Of a DNA stretch of 64,000 bases, positions 32,257 through 41,981 are shown piece by piece. The stretch spans positions 46,417 through 110,416 of the forward strand of contig JAETNY010000008.1 in the NCBI GenBank assembly GCA_021771915.1, written 5' to 3'. Each line of letters opens with the position of its first letter. Positions within the stretch are counted from its first letter, which is position 1. The DNA is from Bacillota bacterium (GTDB lineage: Bacteria > Bacillota > Dehalobacteriia > UBA4068 > UBA4997). Below the pieces are notes generated by a model that was not told the DNA's origin, ran no database searches, and saw only the letters and a program-made list of their open reading frames with translations. The translations under genes and the position numbers were made by a program.

Positions 32257-35200
32257 ATGTTGAAGAGTGAGAATTTTATGAAAGGAAGAAGCCCCTGGTT
32301 GCTGGCGGCGCTTTGCTTGTGCCTGGGGCTGTTGTGTCTGCCTATGCTGGCGCAGGCCGATGAGGCTAATGCTGGGCAGACGCCTGATAACCCTGTTTAT
32401 ACCAATAATCCGGATACAGTGCCGAAGCCAGAGGAACAGCCGGCTTTGTTTGAGCTTCCACGGGCAGGCGAACACGCAAACCATGGTGATGAGGAATGGC
32501 GGCCTTATTCAGAAGTAGCAAGTGGTGATCTCCCAAAAGGGAATTATTATTTGGATAAAGACTATACAAGTGGCGGTTTTGATCTTGTTGTGGGTTGGGA
32601 AGACGAAGCAATATCACCATGTAATATTGGATTATGTCTGAATGGAAATGCTATTAAGGCTTATCATAATATGGGTCCGTTAATTGCGATTTATAGTGGC
32701 TCTACATTGACCTTATACGATTGTAAGAGCGGCGGGACAATATCCAATAATTATAATGATGATTCTGGTATGGGTATCCTTGTTAAAGGTACTTTTAATA
32801 TGTATGGCGGAACAATCTGGAACTCGCCGGATTACGGTGTTAAACTGGCTTCTGGCGGCATTTTTGAGATGTTTGGCGGCGAAATCACCAACAACGGAAT
32901 AGGCGTTGATATGAGCGATGGCGGCACGCTTATTTTGCACCCCGGCGTTAAGATTTATGATGAAACTTATAAGCAAGGTCTTTTGGTTAGTGGTGCAAAC
33001 CCTGATATAAAATTTGAAGGATTTGCTAATGATGCAGATTGTGAGAATACAAAAATTAAAATTGGCTTTGAAAATTTTAATTTACCCGGGGAAGGTGAGG
33101 CGGACGCGGTATTTTTGACCGGTCTTGATCGGGATTACAGTTCCTGTTTTGTCAGTGCAAAAGTTGGTTATGAGATTGTTGATAAAATAGAAGAAAGTGG
33201 TAAACACAGCTTGGCAGTGCGTAACAGTACTTCGCATAGACATTTAGACGGTACGATATTTGAAGAAAAATATACTAAGCCTGATGGTGGCTCATTGGGT
33301 ACAGGAAAAGCAAATTATTACTTTGGTCATACGGAGGCTACTCAAGATATATGGCGTGGCCGTTCATGGGACCCGGAAAATGGAGCAAAACTTTGTCTTA
33401 ACGGTCATCTATTCCATAATCAAACGTCCGGTAGCTCGCCTGTTTCTATAATCAAAGTTAACAGTGGCGTAACCTTTGATTTGTATGACTGCACATATAG
33501 TGATACGTCAGACTATACTGGTGGCATTGCTAACTCCAAAGGCAGCGGCGTGTATGTTGACGGCGGAACATTTAATATGCACAGCGGTGAAATCCATGAG
33601 GCAAGTTATGGCGTATGGGTTAAAGGCGGTACGTTTAATATGACCGGCGGCAAAATCAGCAAAACTAAAGCTGCGGCTATGTGTATTGCGACAGATGCTT
33701 GTACAGTAAATTTAACCGGCGGTGAAATCAGTGGCAATACAAGCGGCGGTCTGTTTATTCAGGGCGGAAACCTGACAATCAACGGTAACCTGAAACTGAC
33801 CGGCAATAAAAATAGTAATATTCCCGCTGATATTTTTTATGACGGAAACAAAGTTACTGAAATAACGATTGCTGATGTTGGCTGGGACAACAAGCCAGAG
33901 GACGAAAAAATTTACATTTATTATTCGGGTGAGGTTACAGAGGGCAGCCCGATAACGATTGCCAGAAATGTCAGCGAAGAGGCTGCCAAATACTTTACCT
34001 GCCAAAGAAGCCTGCCTTATCATGTAGAACTTAGTGAAAGCGGTGAATTGCAGCTGGTGGCCGGTACTACGGCCGCGCCTCCTTTTGTGTTCCCGGAGGG
34101 TAAGAACCAGCTGACGCTGCCTAATCCGGACGCACCGGCAGCAGGGCAGACCGTAACCGTGGAGGTTGAAGGCGGCGAGGAACCTTATACGTATAAATGG
34201 TATTATAGCCCAAATGCCTCTGACGTAGGCAAACAGATTTCCGGTGCGAATGGTAATGAATATGAAATTGCTTTGCCGCCGGGGACATACTATATCTATT
34301 GTGAAATTACAGATTCAGAGGGTAAAGAGTTAACCACTGACAAGCTGCAAGTTGTCATACCGGTCAGCAATGTTCATGACAAGGCGCACTTCGGCTGGAC
34401 CCATTTAACAAAAAGCGAAGATTTAAGTAAATTAACAGAAGGCGGTAATTTCGTTTTAGACGCAGATATGGATTTTGAAGAGATTGACCTCCATTTTGAT
34501 GGAAAGACTACAATCTGCCTGAATGGGCATAAGATTACCGATTATGCTGACAGCGTAATTACCGTAAGGGACCCGGTATTGAATTTGTGCGATTGTTCAT
34601 CACAAACGTCCTGGGAGAGCAGTTTCCCCAGAATTGATGTTAAAAATGGCACTTTGAATATATATGGCGGCAAGATTAGCGGCCACAATGTTATCGGCGA
34701 TGGCGGCGGCATTGCTATTGGCGGCGCTGGCGCATTCAATATGTATGGCGGTGAAATCAGCGGCAATCAGGCCACCGGCAAAGGCGGCGGCATATATTAT
34801 AATACTAGTAGGGGTATGTTTCATATATATGGCGGTAAGATTACCGGCAATACTGCTGCGCAGGGCGGCGGCGTATATTTCACTGTTAATGGCCCTAAGC
34901 CAGATGCAAGCCTTACTTTGCATGGCGGCGAAATTTTCAATAATCATAAAACTGATAATACTAATAATAATATTGAATTGGGTGAATTACCCTATGACAA
35001 AATTGCTATTAATACAGATTTTCAAACCAGTGGGAGTAAATTTGGTATAACCACTTTCAAAAAACCTCAAGACGGCGAACCGGCAATTTTCTCCCGTCCA
35101 GTTGATAAAGATTACAGCAAATATATTGTTAGTGACGATGAAAAATATCATGTGGAACGTAATGAAAGTGGTGAATTGCAGCTGGTGGTTGGCCCGGGGC

Positions 35201-38200
35201 AGGAAATACCCGACGACGATAATCCGACTGTTGACACCCAGCCGAGCGCTCCCAGTCTGCCTGAGGGCGAAAGCCCGGTGGGCAAGGATTTGACGGTTGA
35301 GGCCAGCGGCAGCGGTGAGTTGAGTTATCAATGGAAATATAACACAACTGACAGCACCGAGGGCGGCGAGAATGTGCCGGACGCTAACGGCGGCAAAACG
35401 GCAATCTGCAAGATACCGGATTTGCAGCCGGGAACCTACTATTTCTATTGTGAAATTACCGACGATAACGGCACAACCAAAACCAATACGGTTAAGATTG
35501 TAGTTCCGGAGAAAAAAGGCGAAACATTGGAGCCAGGCGGCAGCGTTACAACTGATGACGGCAAAACCGAGGTTAAACGTGATGAGGACGGCAATGTTAG
35601 CATAGATAAAGATAAAGACGGCAGCACAGATACCACCATTACACTGCCGGAGAATAACAAAGACGGCGAGGTTAATGTGGATAAGGGAACCGGCGAGGTA
35701 ACTATTCCCGGCGGCAGTACGGTTAAAGATGGCGACGGCACCGGTTCTGGTACTGGCAAGCCTGATGTCACAATCGGTGACAAGGGCGGCACGGTTACTC
35801 CCGAGGGCGAGGTAAAAATCCCAGAGGGCGGCACAGCCAATGTTGGCGGCGAAACTGACCCGACAACTGGCAACACCATCGGCGGCACTACCATTACCGG
35901 CGGCGAGGGCGGCACCACCGTTACCCCCAAGGACGATAATACCGTTGACGTTTCCGAGGGCGGCAGTGTTAAAACTGACCCGGAAACTCCCGGCACAGGC
36001 GGCGATAAGGGCGGTACGGAAATTACCCTGCCTAACGGCGGTAATGTGAACCCGGATAATGGCGAAATTACTCCGGATAAAGATGAGGACGGCAAACAGA
36101 TTGCCGGCGTGGATACTAACGGCGACGGCAAAATTGATACCATAGTTGTACTGCCCGGCACTGGTGGCGGCACGACAGACGGCGATAAGATTAAACCGAA
36201 TGAGAACGGCGGCGTTAACGTGCCTGAGGGTACGGAAATTAAAGGCGGCGGTTCTGAAACGGATAACGGCAACGGCGAGGGCGGTGCCAGTGTAACTCTG
36301 CCGGAGGGCGGCGAAATTACCCCTGGCGGCGGCGTTAAACCGGAGGGCGGCAATGCGCTGACCGGCGAGGATAAAAATGGCGACGGCAAGCCGGACACTG
36401 AGGTTAAATTGCCGACTGATAATAATGGTAAACCTACCGGCGAAATTAAAGGCGACGGCGACGGCGGCTTGGACGTTCCCGGCGGCACCACCATTAAGAA
36501 CGGCGAAAACGGCAGTGAAATCACGGTTGGCGGCGAGAACGGCGAAAATGGCGGCACTCTGAACAATGAGGGCGGTCTGGATTTGCCGGAGGGCGGCAAA
36601 GCTACCGTGGATAATGGAAAAGACGAGAACGGTCAGGATAAACCCAAGACAGAAGTTACGGCCGGCGAGGGCGGCAGCACGGTTAAACCCAACCCGGACG
36701 GCACCACGGACGTTTCCGGCGGTACAACTGTTAAAACCGGCGAGGACGGCACCGAGGTTACTGTTGGCGATAAAGACGACCCCACGGGCGGCAATGGCGG
36801 CACCGTGAATAAGGACGGCGAAATTACTCTGCCCGGTGGCGGCAGCGCTACTATCGGCGGCGGTAAAGATGAAAACGGCAACGACAAGCCGAAAACTGAA
36901 ATTATTGTGCCAGAGGGCGGCGGCACTGACGGTGGCACCATTAAGCCCGGTACTGGCGGCAATGTGGAGGTTCCCGACGGCAGTAAGGTTACAACGGAAA
37001 CCACCGACGGCTCCGGTGAGGATAAGAACAGTACGGAAATTATTCTGCCCAACGGCGGCACGGTTGTCGAGGGCGGCACAATCACTCCCGGTACAGATGA
37101 GGACGGCAAGCAGATTGCCGGCGTGGATACTGACGGCGATGGCAAGATTGACACCATAGTTGTACTGCCCGGCGCTGATAGCAGCAACCCGAACGGCGAT
37201 AAGTTGCAGCCTAATGATAAAGGCGGCGTTGACGTGCCTAAGGATACAGAAGTCAGCAGCGGTTCTGAGAACAACAATGGTGATAAGGTTATCATTGGCG
37301 ATAAAGGCGGCAGTCTGGATAAAGAGGGCGGTGTAGATTTGCCCGGCGGCGGCACAGCCAGCATTGAAAGCGGCAATGGCAGCGGCGAAAAGACTGAGGT
37401 TACAGCCGGTGAGAACGGCGGCAATGTGAAGCCAAACGGTAACGGCGGCGCAGACGTTTCTGGCAGCGGCACCAAAGTGCAGGCTGGCGGCAATGACGGC
37501 GATAACAAAAAACCGGCGATTACGGTGGACGATAAAGGCGGCACGGTTACCCCGGACGGCAATGTTGAGATTAAAGACGGCGCAACAGTAACTGTGGGCG
37601 GCGAGAACGGCAAGCCCGGTACTACCATTACTGCGCCGGAGAACAAAACTGACGACGAGGGCAACATCACCAATCCCGGCAGCACCACTGTTACGCCTAA
37701 AGACGACGGCACGGTGGACGTAGGCGAGGGCGGTAAAGTTACCACTGGCGGTCAAAACGGCGAAGACGGTACGCCGATTACTCTGCCGTCAGGCGGCAAT
37801 GTGAAGCCGGAGGACGGTACGATTAAGCCGAACGACAATATTATTGCGACCGGCGAGGATAAGGACGGCGACGGCATTCCGGATACGATAATCATTTTGC
37901 CGGAGGACAAGGGAGAAATTACTCCGGACGATAAAGGCAGCATTACCCTGCCTGGTGGCAGTACCATTAAGGGCGGCAATGATGACGATTCTGTTAACAT
38001 CACTCTGCCTGACGGTGCAGAACTGAACCCGGACGGCAGCGTTAAACCCGGCGGCAACGGCTCACTGACGGTTAAGGGCGAGAACGGCCAGGCGGATACC
38101 ACGATTAAACTGCCAGAGGGCAGTGCAGTTAATGGCGACGGCCATGGCGGTCTGGCTGTACCGGAGGGTACGGAAATTAAGAAAGACGCTGAAAATGCAC

Positions 38201-39489
38201 CCACAGTTGTGGTTGGCGAAAAAGGCGGCGCAGTTAATAAAGACGGTAATGTAAACCTGCCGGTTGACGGTTCGGCTACAATTTCCGATGGTCAGAACAG
38301 TATTGAGATTAAAACTCCTGAGGGCGGTCAGGTGAACACTACTGACGGTAGTACCACGGCTCCGGTTGTGGATATTAATGGTATCACTATTACCGCACCG
38401 GAGGGCGAAACCGTTAAAACGGATAAAAACGGCGACAGCACAGTTGTGAATGATACAACAATTTCCAAGAACGATATAATTGTTCAGATTGTTGACGGCG
38501 CGCCGGTAATTGTGAGCAAGGACGGTATTATTACATTCCCCAACGGCGGCACGATTAACATTATTAAAGATGGTCAAACCACAAATCAGACCGTTACAGC
38601 AGGCGGCAAGGTTAATATCAATAACCTGGGCGGCGGCAGCGGTTCCGGCAGTGGTCACGGTGGCTGTGGTTCTGCTGGCGGCAGCAATGTGAGCATTGCC
38701 GGCAAGGTTGATGGCGGTAAGGTTACAATTTCCCCAACCAGACCGACGGCAGGCCAGACAGTTACTATCACTATAAAGCCTGACAAAGGCTATAAACTTG
38801 ATAAACTGACTGTTAAGGACAGCGACGGCAAGTCTGTTGAGGTGACTAAAGTAAACGACGACAAGTATACCTTTGTAATGCCTAAGAACAAGGTCACAAT
38901 TACGCCTGTTTTTGTTAAAACCGAGGCAGGGCAGACCGAGCAGCCCGGTAAAACATTCTCTGATGTTAAAGATGGCGCCTGGTATGTTCAGTATGTGGAC
39001 TATGTTGTGGCGAAAGGTTTAATGAATGGTTATGAGGACGGCCGTTTTGGTCCGAATGATAGCACCACGCGCGCGCAGATTGTGACTATTCTGTATCGTG
39101 CCGAGGGCGAACCGGCGGCTACAACCTCCAGTTTTGCGGACGTTGACGCTGGGCAGTATTATGCTAAGGCTGTGGCTTGGGCGGCGGTGAATGGTATTGT
39201 TAAGGGTTACAGCGATACGCAGTTTGCGCCGGAGGATAAAATTACCCGGGAGCAGCTGGCAGCTATTCTGTATCGTTACGCTCAGTTTAAGGGCCAGGAC
39301 GTTGGCGCTAAGGCGGATTTGTCCGGCTTTGCGGATAACGGCAAAATCAGTGAATATGCTTTTTCAGCTATGCAGTGGGCAGTTGAAACTGGTTTGATGC
39401 AGGGCAATGAGGACGGTACTCTGAAACCGCAGGGGCAGGCCACCCGAGCAGAAGTGGCGGCTATGCTGATGCGCTTTTTGAATAAATAG
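32257..39489 (+). CDS. Giant SLH-anchored surface protein, beta-helix and Gly/Asp-rich repeats
   Basis: ATG 32257 follows AAAGGAGA by 9 bases. The 2410-residue protein has a signal peptide (about 1-34, ending LPMLAQA), three blocks of right-handed beta-helix repeats (about 128-235, 375-515, 748-902; units like GGTFNMHSGEI), two Ig-like domains (about 611-700, 987-1085, with YYIYCEITDS and YYFYCEITDD), then about 1040 residues of low-complexity repeats built from GG, TVTP, LPEGG and D/N (1088-2128). Within it five D-x-[DN]-x-D-G loops, such as DTNGDGKIDT, look like calcium sites. An InlB-type repeat (2145-2225) and three SLH domains (about 2232-2408) anchor it to the wall. The beta-helix blocks suggest a sugar-binding adhesin. 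Coding GC is higher than in flanks. Confidence 0.9.
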   Translation: MLKSENFMKGRSPWLLAALCLCLGLLCLPMLAQADEANAGQTPDNPVYTNNPDTVPKPEEQPALFELPRAGEHANHGDEEWRPYSEVASGDLPKGNYYLDKDYTSGGFDLVVGWEDEAISPCNIGLCLNGNAIKAYHNMGPLIAIYSGSTLTLYDCKSGGTISNNYNDDSGMGILVKGTFNMYGGTIWNSPDYGVKLASGGIFEMFGGEITNNGIGVDMSDGGTLILHPGVKIYDETYKQGLLVSGANPDIKFEGFANDADCENTKIKIGFENFNLPGEGEADAVFLTGLDRDYSSCFVSAKVGYEIVDKIEESGKHSLAVRNSTSHRHLDGTIFEEKYTKPDGGSLGTGKANYYFGHTEATQDIWRGRSWDPENGAKLCLNGHLFHNQTSGSSPVSIIKVNSGVTFDLYDCTYSDTSDYTGGIANSKGSGVYVDGGTFNMHSGEIHEASYGVWVKGGTFNMTGGKISKTKAAAMCIATDACTVNLTGGEISGNTSGGLFIQGGNLTINGNLKLTGNKNSNIPADIFYDGNKVTEITIADVGWDNKPEDEKIYIYYSGEVTEGSPITIARNVSEEAAKYFTCQRSLPYHVELSESGELQLVAGTTAAPPFVFPEGKNQLTLPNPDAPAAGQTVTVEVEGGEEPYTYKWYYSPNASDVGKQISGANGNEYEIALPPGTYYIYCEITDSEGKELTTDKLQVVIPVSNVHDKAHFGWTHLTKSEDLSKLTEGGNFVLDADMDFEEIDLHFDGKTTICLNGHKITDYADSVITVRDPVLNLCDCSSQTSWESSFPRIDVKNGTLNIYGGKISGHNVIGDGGGIAIGGAGAFNMYGGEISGNQATGKGGGIYYNTSRGMFHIYGGKITGNTAAQGGGVYFTVNGPKPDASLTLHGGEIFNNHKTDNTNNNIELGELPYDKIAINTDFQTSGSKFGITTFKKPQDGEPAIFSRPVDKDYSKYIVSDDEKYHVERNESGELQLVVGPGQEIPDDDNPTVDTQPSAPSLPEGESPVGKDLTVEASGSGELSYQWKYNTTDSTEGGENVPDANGGKTAICKIPDLQPGTYYFYCEITDDNGTTKTNTVKIVVPEKKGETLEPGGSVTTDDGKTEVKRDEDGNVSIDKDKDGSTDTTITLPENNKDGEVNVDKGTGEVTIPGGSTVKDGDGTGSGTGKPDVTIGDKGGTVTPEGEVKIPEGGTANVGGETDPTTGNTIGGTTITGGEGGTTVTPKDDNTVDVSEGGSVKTDPETPGTGGDKGGTEITLPNGGNVNPDNGEITPDKDEDGKQIAGVDTNGDGKIDTIVVLPGTGGGTTDGDKIKPNENGGVNVPEGTEIKGGGSETDNGNGEGGASVTLPEGGEITPGGGVKPEGGNALTGEDKNGDGKPDTEVKLPTDNNGKPTGEIKGDGDGGLDVPGGTTIKNGENGSEITVGGENGENGGTLNNEGGLDLPEGGKATVDNGKDENGQDKPKTEVTAGEGGSTVKPNPDGTTDVSGGTTVKTGEDGTEVTVGDKDDPTGGNGGTVNKDGEITLPGGGSATIGGGKDENGNDKPKTEIIVPEGGGTDGGTIKPGTGGNVEVPDGSKVTTETTDGSGEDKNSTEIILPNGGTVVEGGTITPGTDEDGKQIAGVDTDGDGKIDTIVVLPGADSSNPNGDKLQPNDKGGVDVPKDTEVSSGSENNNGDKVIIGDKGGSLDKEGGVDLPGGGTASIESGNGSGEKTEVTAGENGGNVKPNGNGGADVSGSGTKVQAGGNDGDNKKPAITVDDKGGTVTPDGNVEIKDGATVTVGGENGKPGTTITAPENKTDDEGNITNPGSTTVTPKDDGTVDVGEGGKVTTGGQNGEDGTPITLPSGGNVKPEDGTIKPNDNIIATGEDKDGDGIPDTIIILPEDKGEITPDDKGSITLPGGSTIKGGNDDDSVNITLPDGAELNPDGSVKPGGNGSLTVKGENGQADTTIKLPEGSAVNGDGHGGLAVPEGTEIKKDAENAPTVVVGEKGGAVNKDGNVNLPVDGSATISDGQNSIEIKTPEGGQVNTTDGSTTAPVVDINGITITAPEGETVKTDKNGDSTVVNDTTISKNDIIVQIVDGAPVIVSKDGIITFPNGGTINIIKDGQTTNQTVTAGGKVNINNLGGGSGSGSGHGGCGSAGGSNVSIAGKVDGGKVTISPTRPTAGQTVTITIKPDKGYKLDKLTVKDSDGKSVEVTKVNDDKYTFVMPKNKVTITPVFVKTEAGQTEQPGKTFSDVKDGAWYVQYVDYVVAKGLMNGYEDGRFGPNDSTTRAQIVTILYRAEGEPAATTSSFADVDAGQYYAKAVAWAAVNGIVKGYSDTQFAPEDKITREQLAAILYRYAQFKGQDVGAKADLSGFADNGKISEYAFSAMQWAVETGLMQGNEDGTLKPQGQATRAEVAAMLMRFLNK

Positions 39490-39505
39490 TCTGATAATTA
39501 AATAA

Positions 39506-39555
39506 AAACAAGCCGAAATGTTTGCGCTTTATTGCAGATGTTTCGGCTTGTTTTT
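39506..39555 (+). terminator. Intrinsic terminator of the giant SLH gene
   Basis: 13-bp perfect arms AAACAAGCCGAAA and TTTCGGCTTGTTT with a 22-base loop, ending in a T-run, 16 bp after the stop codon. Confidence 0.85.
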
Positions 39556-39577
39556 GTTTGGAGCAATGCAAAAAAGC

Positions 39578-39617
39578 TGTATTTACAATAATTGCCGGCA
39601 AATTTATTGTAAATACA
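39578..39617. repeat. Perfect 14-bp inverted repeat around a TTGCCGGCAA centre
   Basis: Arms TGTATTTACAATAA and TTATTGTAAATACA enclose a loop that contains the palindrome TTGCCGGCAA. On the minus strand a GCTTTTTTG run follows, so it may work as a terminator in that direction; otherwise it is an operator-like site before the ECF remnant. Confidence 0.55.
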
Positions 39618-39774
39618 CAAAAAAAACAGACCATTCATAGTCTTGTTTAGCTGGGATTTTACTGATTTTTTGCTCGATAGATTTTATTATCAATTTACTC
39701 CAAGGTATATATTGTTGTAGACCATTTGGGGTTTTGCCTCCATTTCTATCCCGTCTATGTATTTTTACGAATAA

Positions 39775-40095
39775 ATTTTAATTAGTGGGGGCGAAAGCAA
39801 GATTAAGGTCAGCGATTTGTTTACTTTAGGAGATAATAAGTACGATGCTGGTGTGGCTTTTGGCGGCGAGGCCGGCTTTTTGGTGGGTGCTATGACAATG
39901 CTGGTATCTAATATGCTGCTTTCGCAGGGGCCGTGGACGCCTTGGCAGATGTTTTGTATGGGGATAATCGGTTTTTTGGCCGGCGTGCTGTTCCGCAAGG
40001 GCTGGCTGCGGAGCCGATGCTGGAGAAGCTGGATAGGATTAAGGTTAAATACGGTTTGGTGGAGTGAAATTAAACACAAATATGAATATGAATAA
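39775..40095 (+). pseudogene. Internal fragment of an ECF transporter S component
   Basis: The segment GGEAGFLVGAMTMLVSNMLL then GPWTPWQMFCMGIIGFLAG is the conserved middle of S components of the cobalamin/queuosine-type ECF families. Upstream residues and the tail after FRKGWLR belong to other frames (LAAEPMLEKLDRIKVKYG lies in frame +1), so both ends are broken. It has no good start. It sits next to the riboswitch-controlled corrinoid transporter, consistent with a former second B12 importer. Confidence 0.6.
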
Positions 40096-40146
40096 AATAT
40101 CCCCCGTTTTTAACTGGGGGATATTTTATATGAGTTTATATATTTT

Positions 40147-40932
40147 TTATAGACGATAGGGAATACAAGCTTCGCGTTCTGCCTTTTCCACGTAAGTCTG
40201 GCAGATTTTGGCATCATAAAGCTGGCTTATTTGATTTTCCGTAATTAACTCAGAGGCCAGACCGGTTTTCCAGACTCCGTTTCGCTCTAGAATAGCAACT
40301 TTGCTATTCAGCATCAGGGCATGGTCCGGAACATGGGTTGTCCAGATTAGGCTGTAACCATCTTGCGCCAGATGTTTAATCTGGCGCAGGACTTTGAGTT
40401 GATTGCCATAGTCAAGATGATTTGTCGGTTCGTCAAAAATGATGATTTTGGCTTGCTGAACCAGAGAACGGGCAATCATAACCTGCTGACACTCGCCACC
40501 GCTTAGTTGCGTGTATATTTTGTCTGCCAGCCGGGTTATGCCTAACTGAGCTAGAGCATTATCCACCAGCTGATAATCCTTTTCCGAGGGACTGTTCCAT
40601 ACGCTTATATAAGGCGCGCGGCCCATTGCCACATATTCACGTACCGTAAATTCATAGGTTTGGGTGTGATTTTGCGGTACATAGCTTATTTTTTTGGCAA
40701 GTGTTTTGCGAGAATATTGCGATAAATCTGTATCATCAATTTTTATATTGCCAGACAGCAGTTTACGAATGCCGCTAATGCAATCCAGTAAGGTAGATTT
40801 GCCGGCTCCGTTTGGGCCAAGAATTGTCAGAATTTCGCCGGGATATAATTGAAAACTGAGGTTATGAAACAAAAGGCGGTCTGCATCATATTGAAATGAG
40901 GCGTTTTCTACGCTTAAACAAGGAATTGTCAT
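40147..40932 (-). CDS. ABC transporter ATP-binding protein (FepC/BtuD type)
   Basis: The 261-residue ATPase has Walker A GPNGAGKST (about 40-48), signature LSGGECQQVMIAR and Walker B IIIFDEPTNHLD. This fits the ATPase of type II importers for siderophores, heme or cobalamin. The last gene of a three-gene operon with permease and binding protein. The cobalamin riboswitch upstream points to corrinoid as substrate. Confidence 0.9.
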   Translation of the reverse strand: MTIPCLSVENASFQYDADRLLFHNLSFQLYPGEILTILGPNGAGKSTLLDCISGIRKLLSGNIKIDDTDLSQYSRKTLAKKISYVPQNHTQTYEFTVREYVAMGRAPYISVWNSPSEKDYQLVDNALAQLGITRLADKIYTQLSGGECQQVMIARSLVQQAKIIIFDEPTNHLDYGNQLKVLRQIKHLAQDGYSLIWTTHVPDHALMLNSKVAILERNGVWKTGLASELITENQISQLYDAKICQTYVEKAEREACIPYRL

Positions 40933-40968
40933 CTTTTTTTACCTCGCTGTTTAATCAGACGCAGCAAT

Positions 40969-41976
40969 TTATACCTGACTGCGTTGGCGCAGTAGCATCA
41001 GCGCATAGGCCGGCGCGCCGATAAACCCGGTTAATATGCTTAACGGTATATCGTTGCCGGTAAGATTACGTGCCAGATTGTCAATAATAATCATAAAAGC
41101 CGCGCCCAGAAAAATGCTGGCCGGAATCAGGTATTTGTTGTTGGTGCCAACCAGCAGACGCCCCAGGTGTGGGATTACCAGACCAACCCAGCCGACGGTA
41201 CCGGCCAGACAAATTGAACAGGCGGTGAGTATGGTTGCTGTAAGAATGGAAACGCCGCGCAATGCAGCCACATTAACGCCTAATGTTTTGGCGTCATGCT
41301 CGCCAAGCGAAAGAAGATTAAGCTGCCAGCGAATGCTTACCAAAACAATCATACCAAGCAGCATGGGCATTAATACAGGTAAAATATCGTTCATGCCAAC
41401 TTTGTTTAAGCTGCCCATTGTCCAGAATGTTATTTGCGCAAGCTGCGTGTCCGGGTCGGCGATATATTTTAATAGTCCCTGCATTGATGAGAAAAAGCCG
41501 CTGACAATCATTCCGGCAAGCACCAGCATGAGATTGCTTTGATTACGGAAAAAACGGGGAATTAAGGTGGTTATTCCAACCGCCGATAGTCCGCCAATTA
41601 ACGCCAGAATTTGAATGGCGGCGCTGCCCCAGCCCTGCAAAATGGCAATGGAAGCGCCAACGCAGGCTCCGGCGGAAACTCCCAACAAATCAGGCGAAAC
41701 CAGGGGATTTTGAAATATTCCCTGATAGGTTGCGCCAGATATTGCCAGAGCTGCGCCGACTAAAAACGCTCCGCACAGACGAGGAAAACGGATAATCCAA
41801 ACGGCATTTTCCGTGTTTTGACTCCAGGTTTCCGGAATTGACATTACTTTTGACAGAAGCACCGAAATAAAATCATGAATAGATATTTGATAGCGCCCCC
41901 AACACATTCCCCAGCAGAAAACAAGCAGGGTGATGGCGATTAAAAGCCACAGGGGTATTCTTTTACTGCTTTTCAT
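40969..41976 (-). CDS. FecCD/BtuC-type ABC permease
   Basis: The 335-residue protein has about ten hydrophobic helices and the family blocks FPRLCGAFLVGAALAISGA, FQNPLVSPDLLGVSAGA and VGWVGLVIPHLGRLLVG. It starts 5 bp after the binding-protein stop, with translational coupling likely. It forms a homodimer with the ATPase at 40147 to import corrinoid or a similar metal chelate. Confidence 0.92.
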   Translation of the reverse strand: MKSSKRIPLWLLIAITLLVFCWGMCWGRYQISIHDFISVLLSKVMSIPETWSQNTENAVWIIRFPRLCGAFLVGAALAISGATYQGIFQNPLVSPDLLGVSAGACVGASIAILQGWGSAAIQILALIGGLSAVGITTLIPRFFRNQSNLMLVLAGMIVSGFFSSMQGLLKYIADPDTQLAQITFWTMGSLNKVGMNDILPVLMPMLLGMIVLVSIRWQLNLLSLGEHDAKTLGVNVAALRGVSILTATILTACSICLAGTVGWVGLVIPHLGRLLVGTNNKYLIPASIFLGAAFMIIIDNLARNLTGNDIPLSILTGFIGAPAYALMLLRQRSQV

Positions 41977-41981
41977 AGTGA

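Noticed and set aside
34987..37755. A 922-codon antisense open frame and others (35445-36599, 36633-37745, 37752-38204) under the giant SLH gene
   Set aside because: They arise from the biased codons of the Gly/Asp repeats. They are opposite a clear gene with signal peptide and SLH domains, show no ribosome site and have no recognisable domains.
35520..38640. The repeat-rich stretch as a CRISPR array or tandem DNA repeat
   Set aside because: Repeats are irregular at DNA level, stay in one frame and encode a continuous protein; no constant repeat-spacer period.
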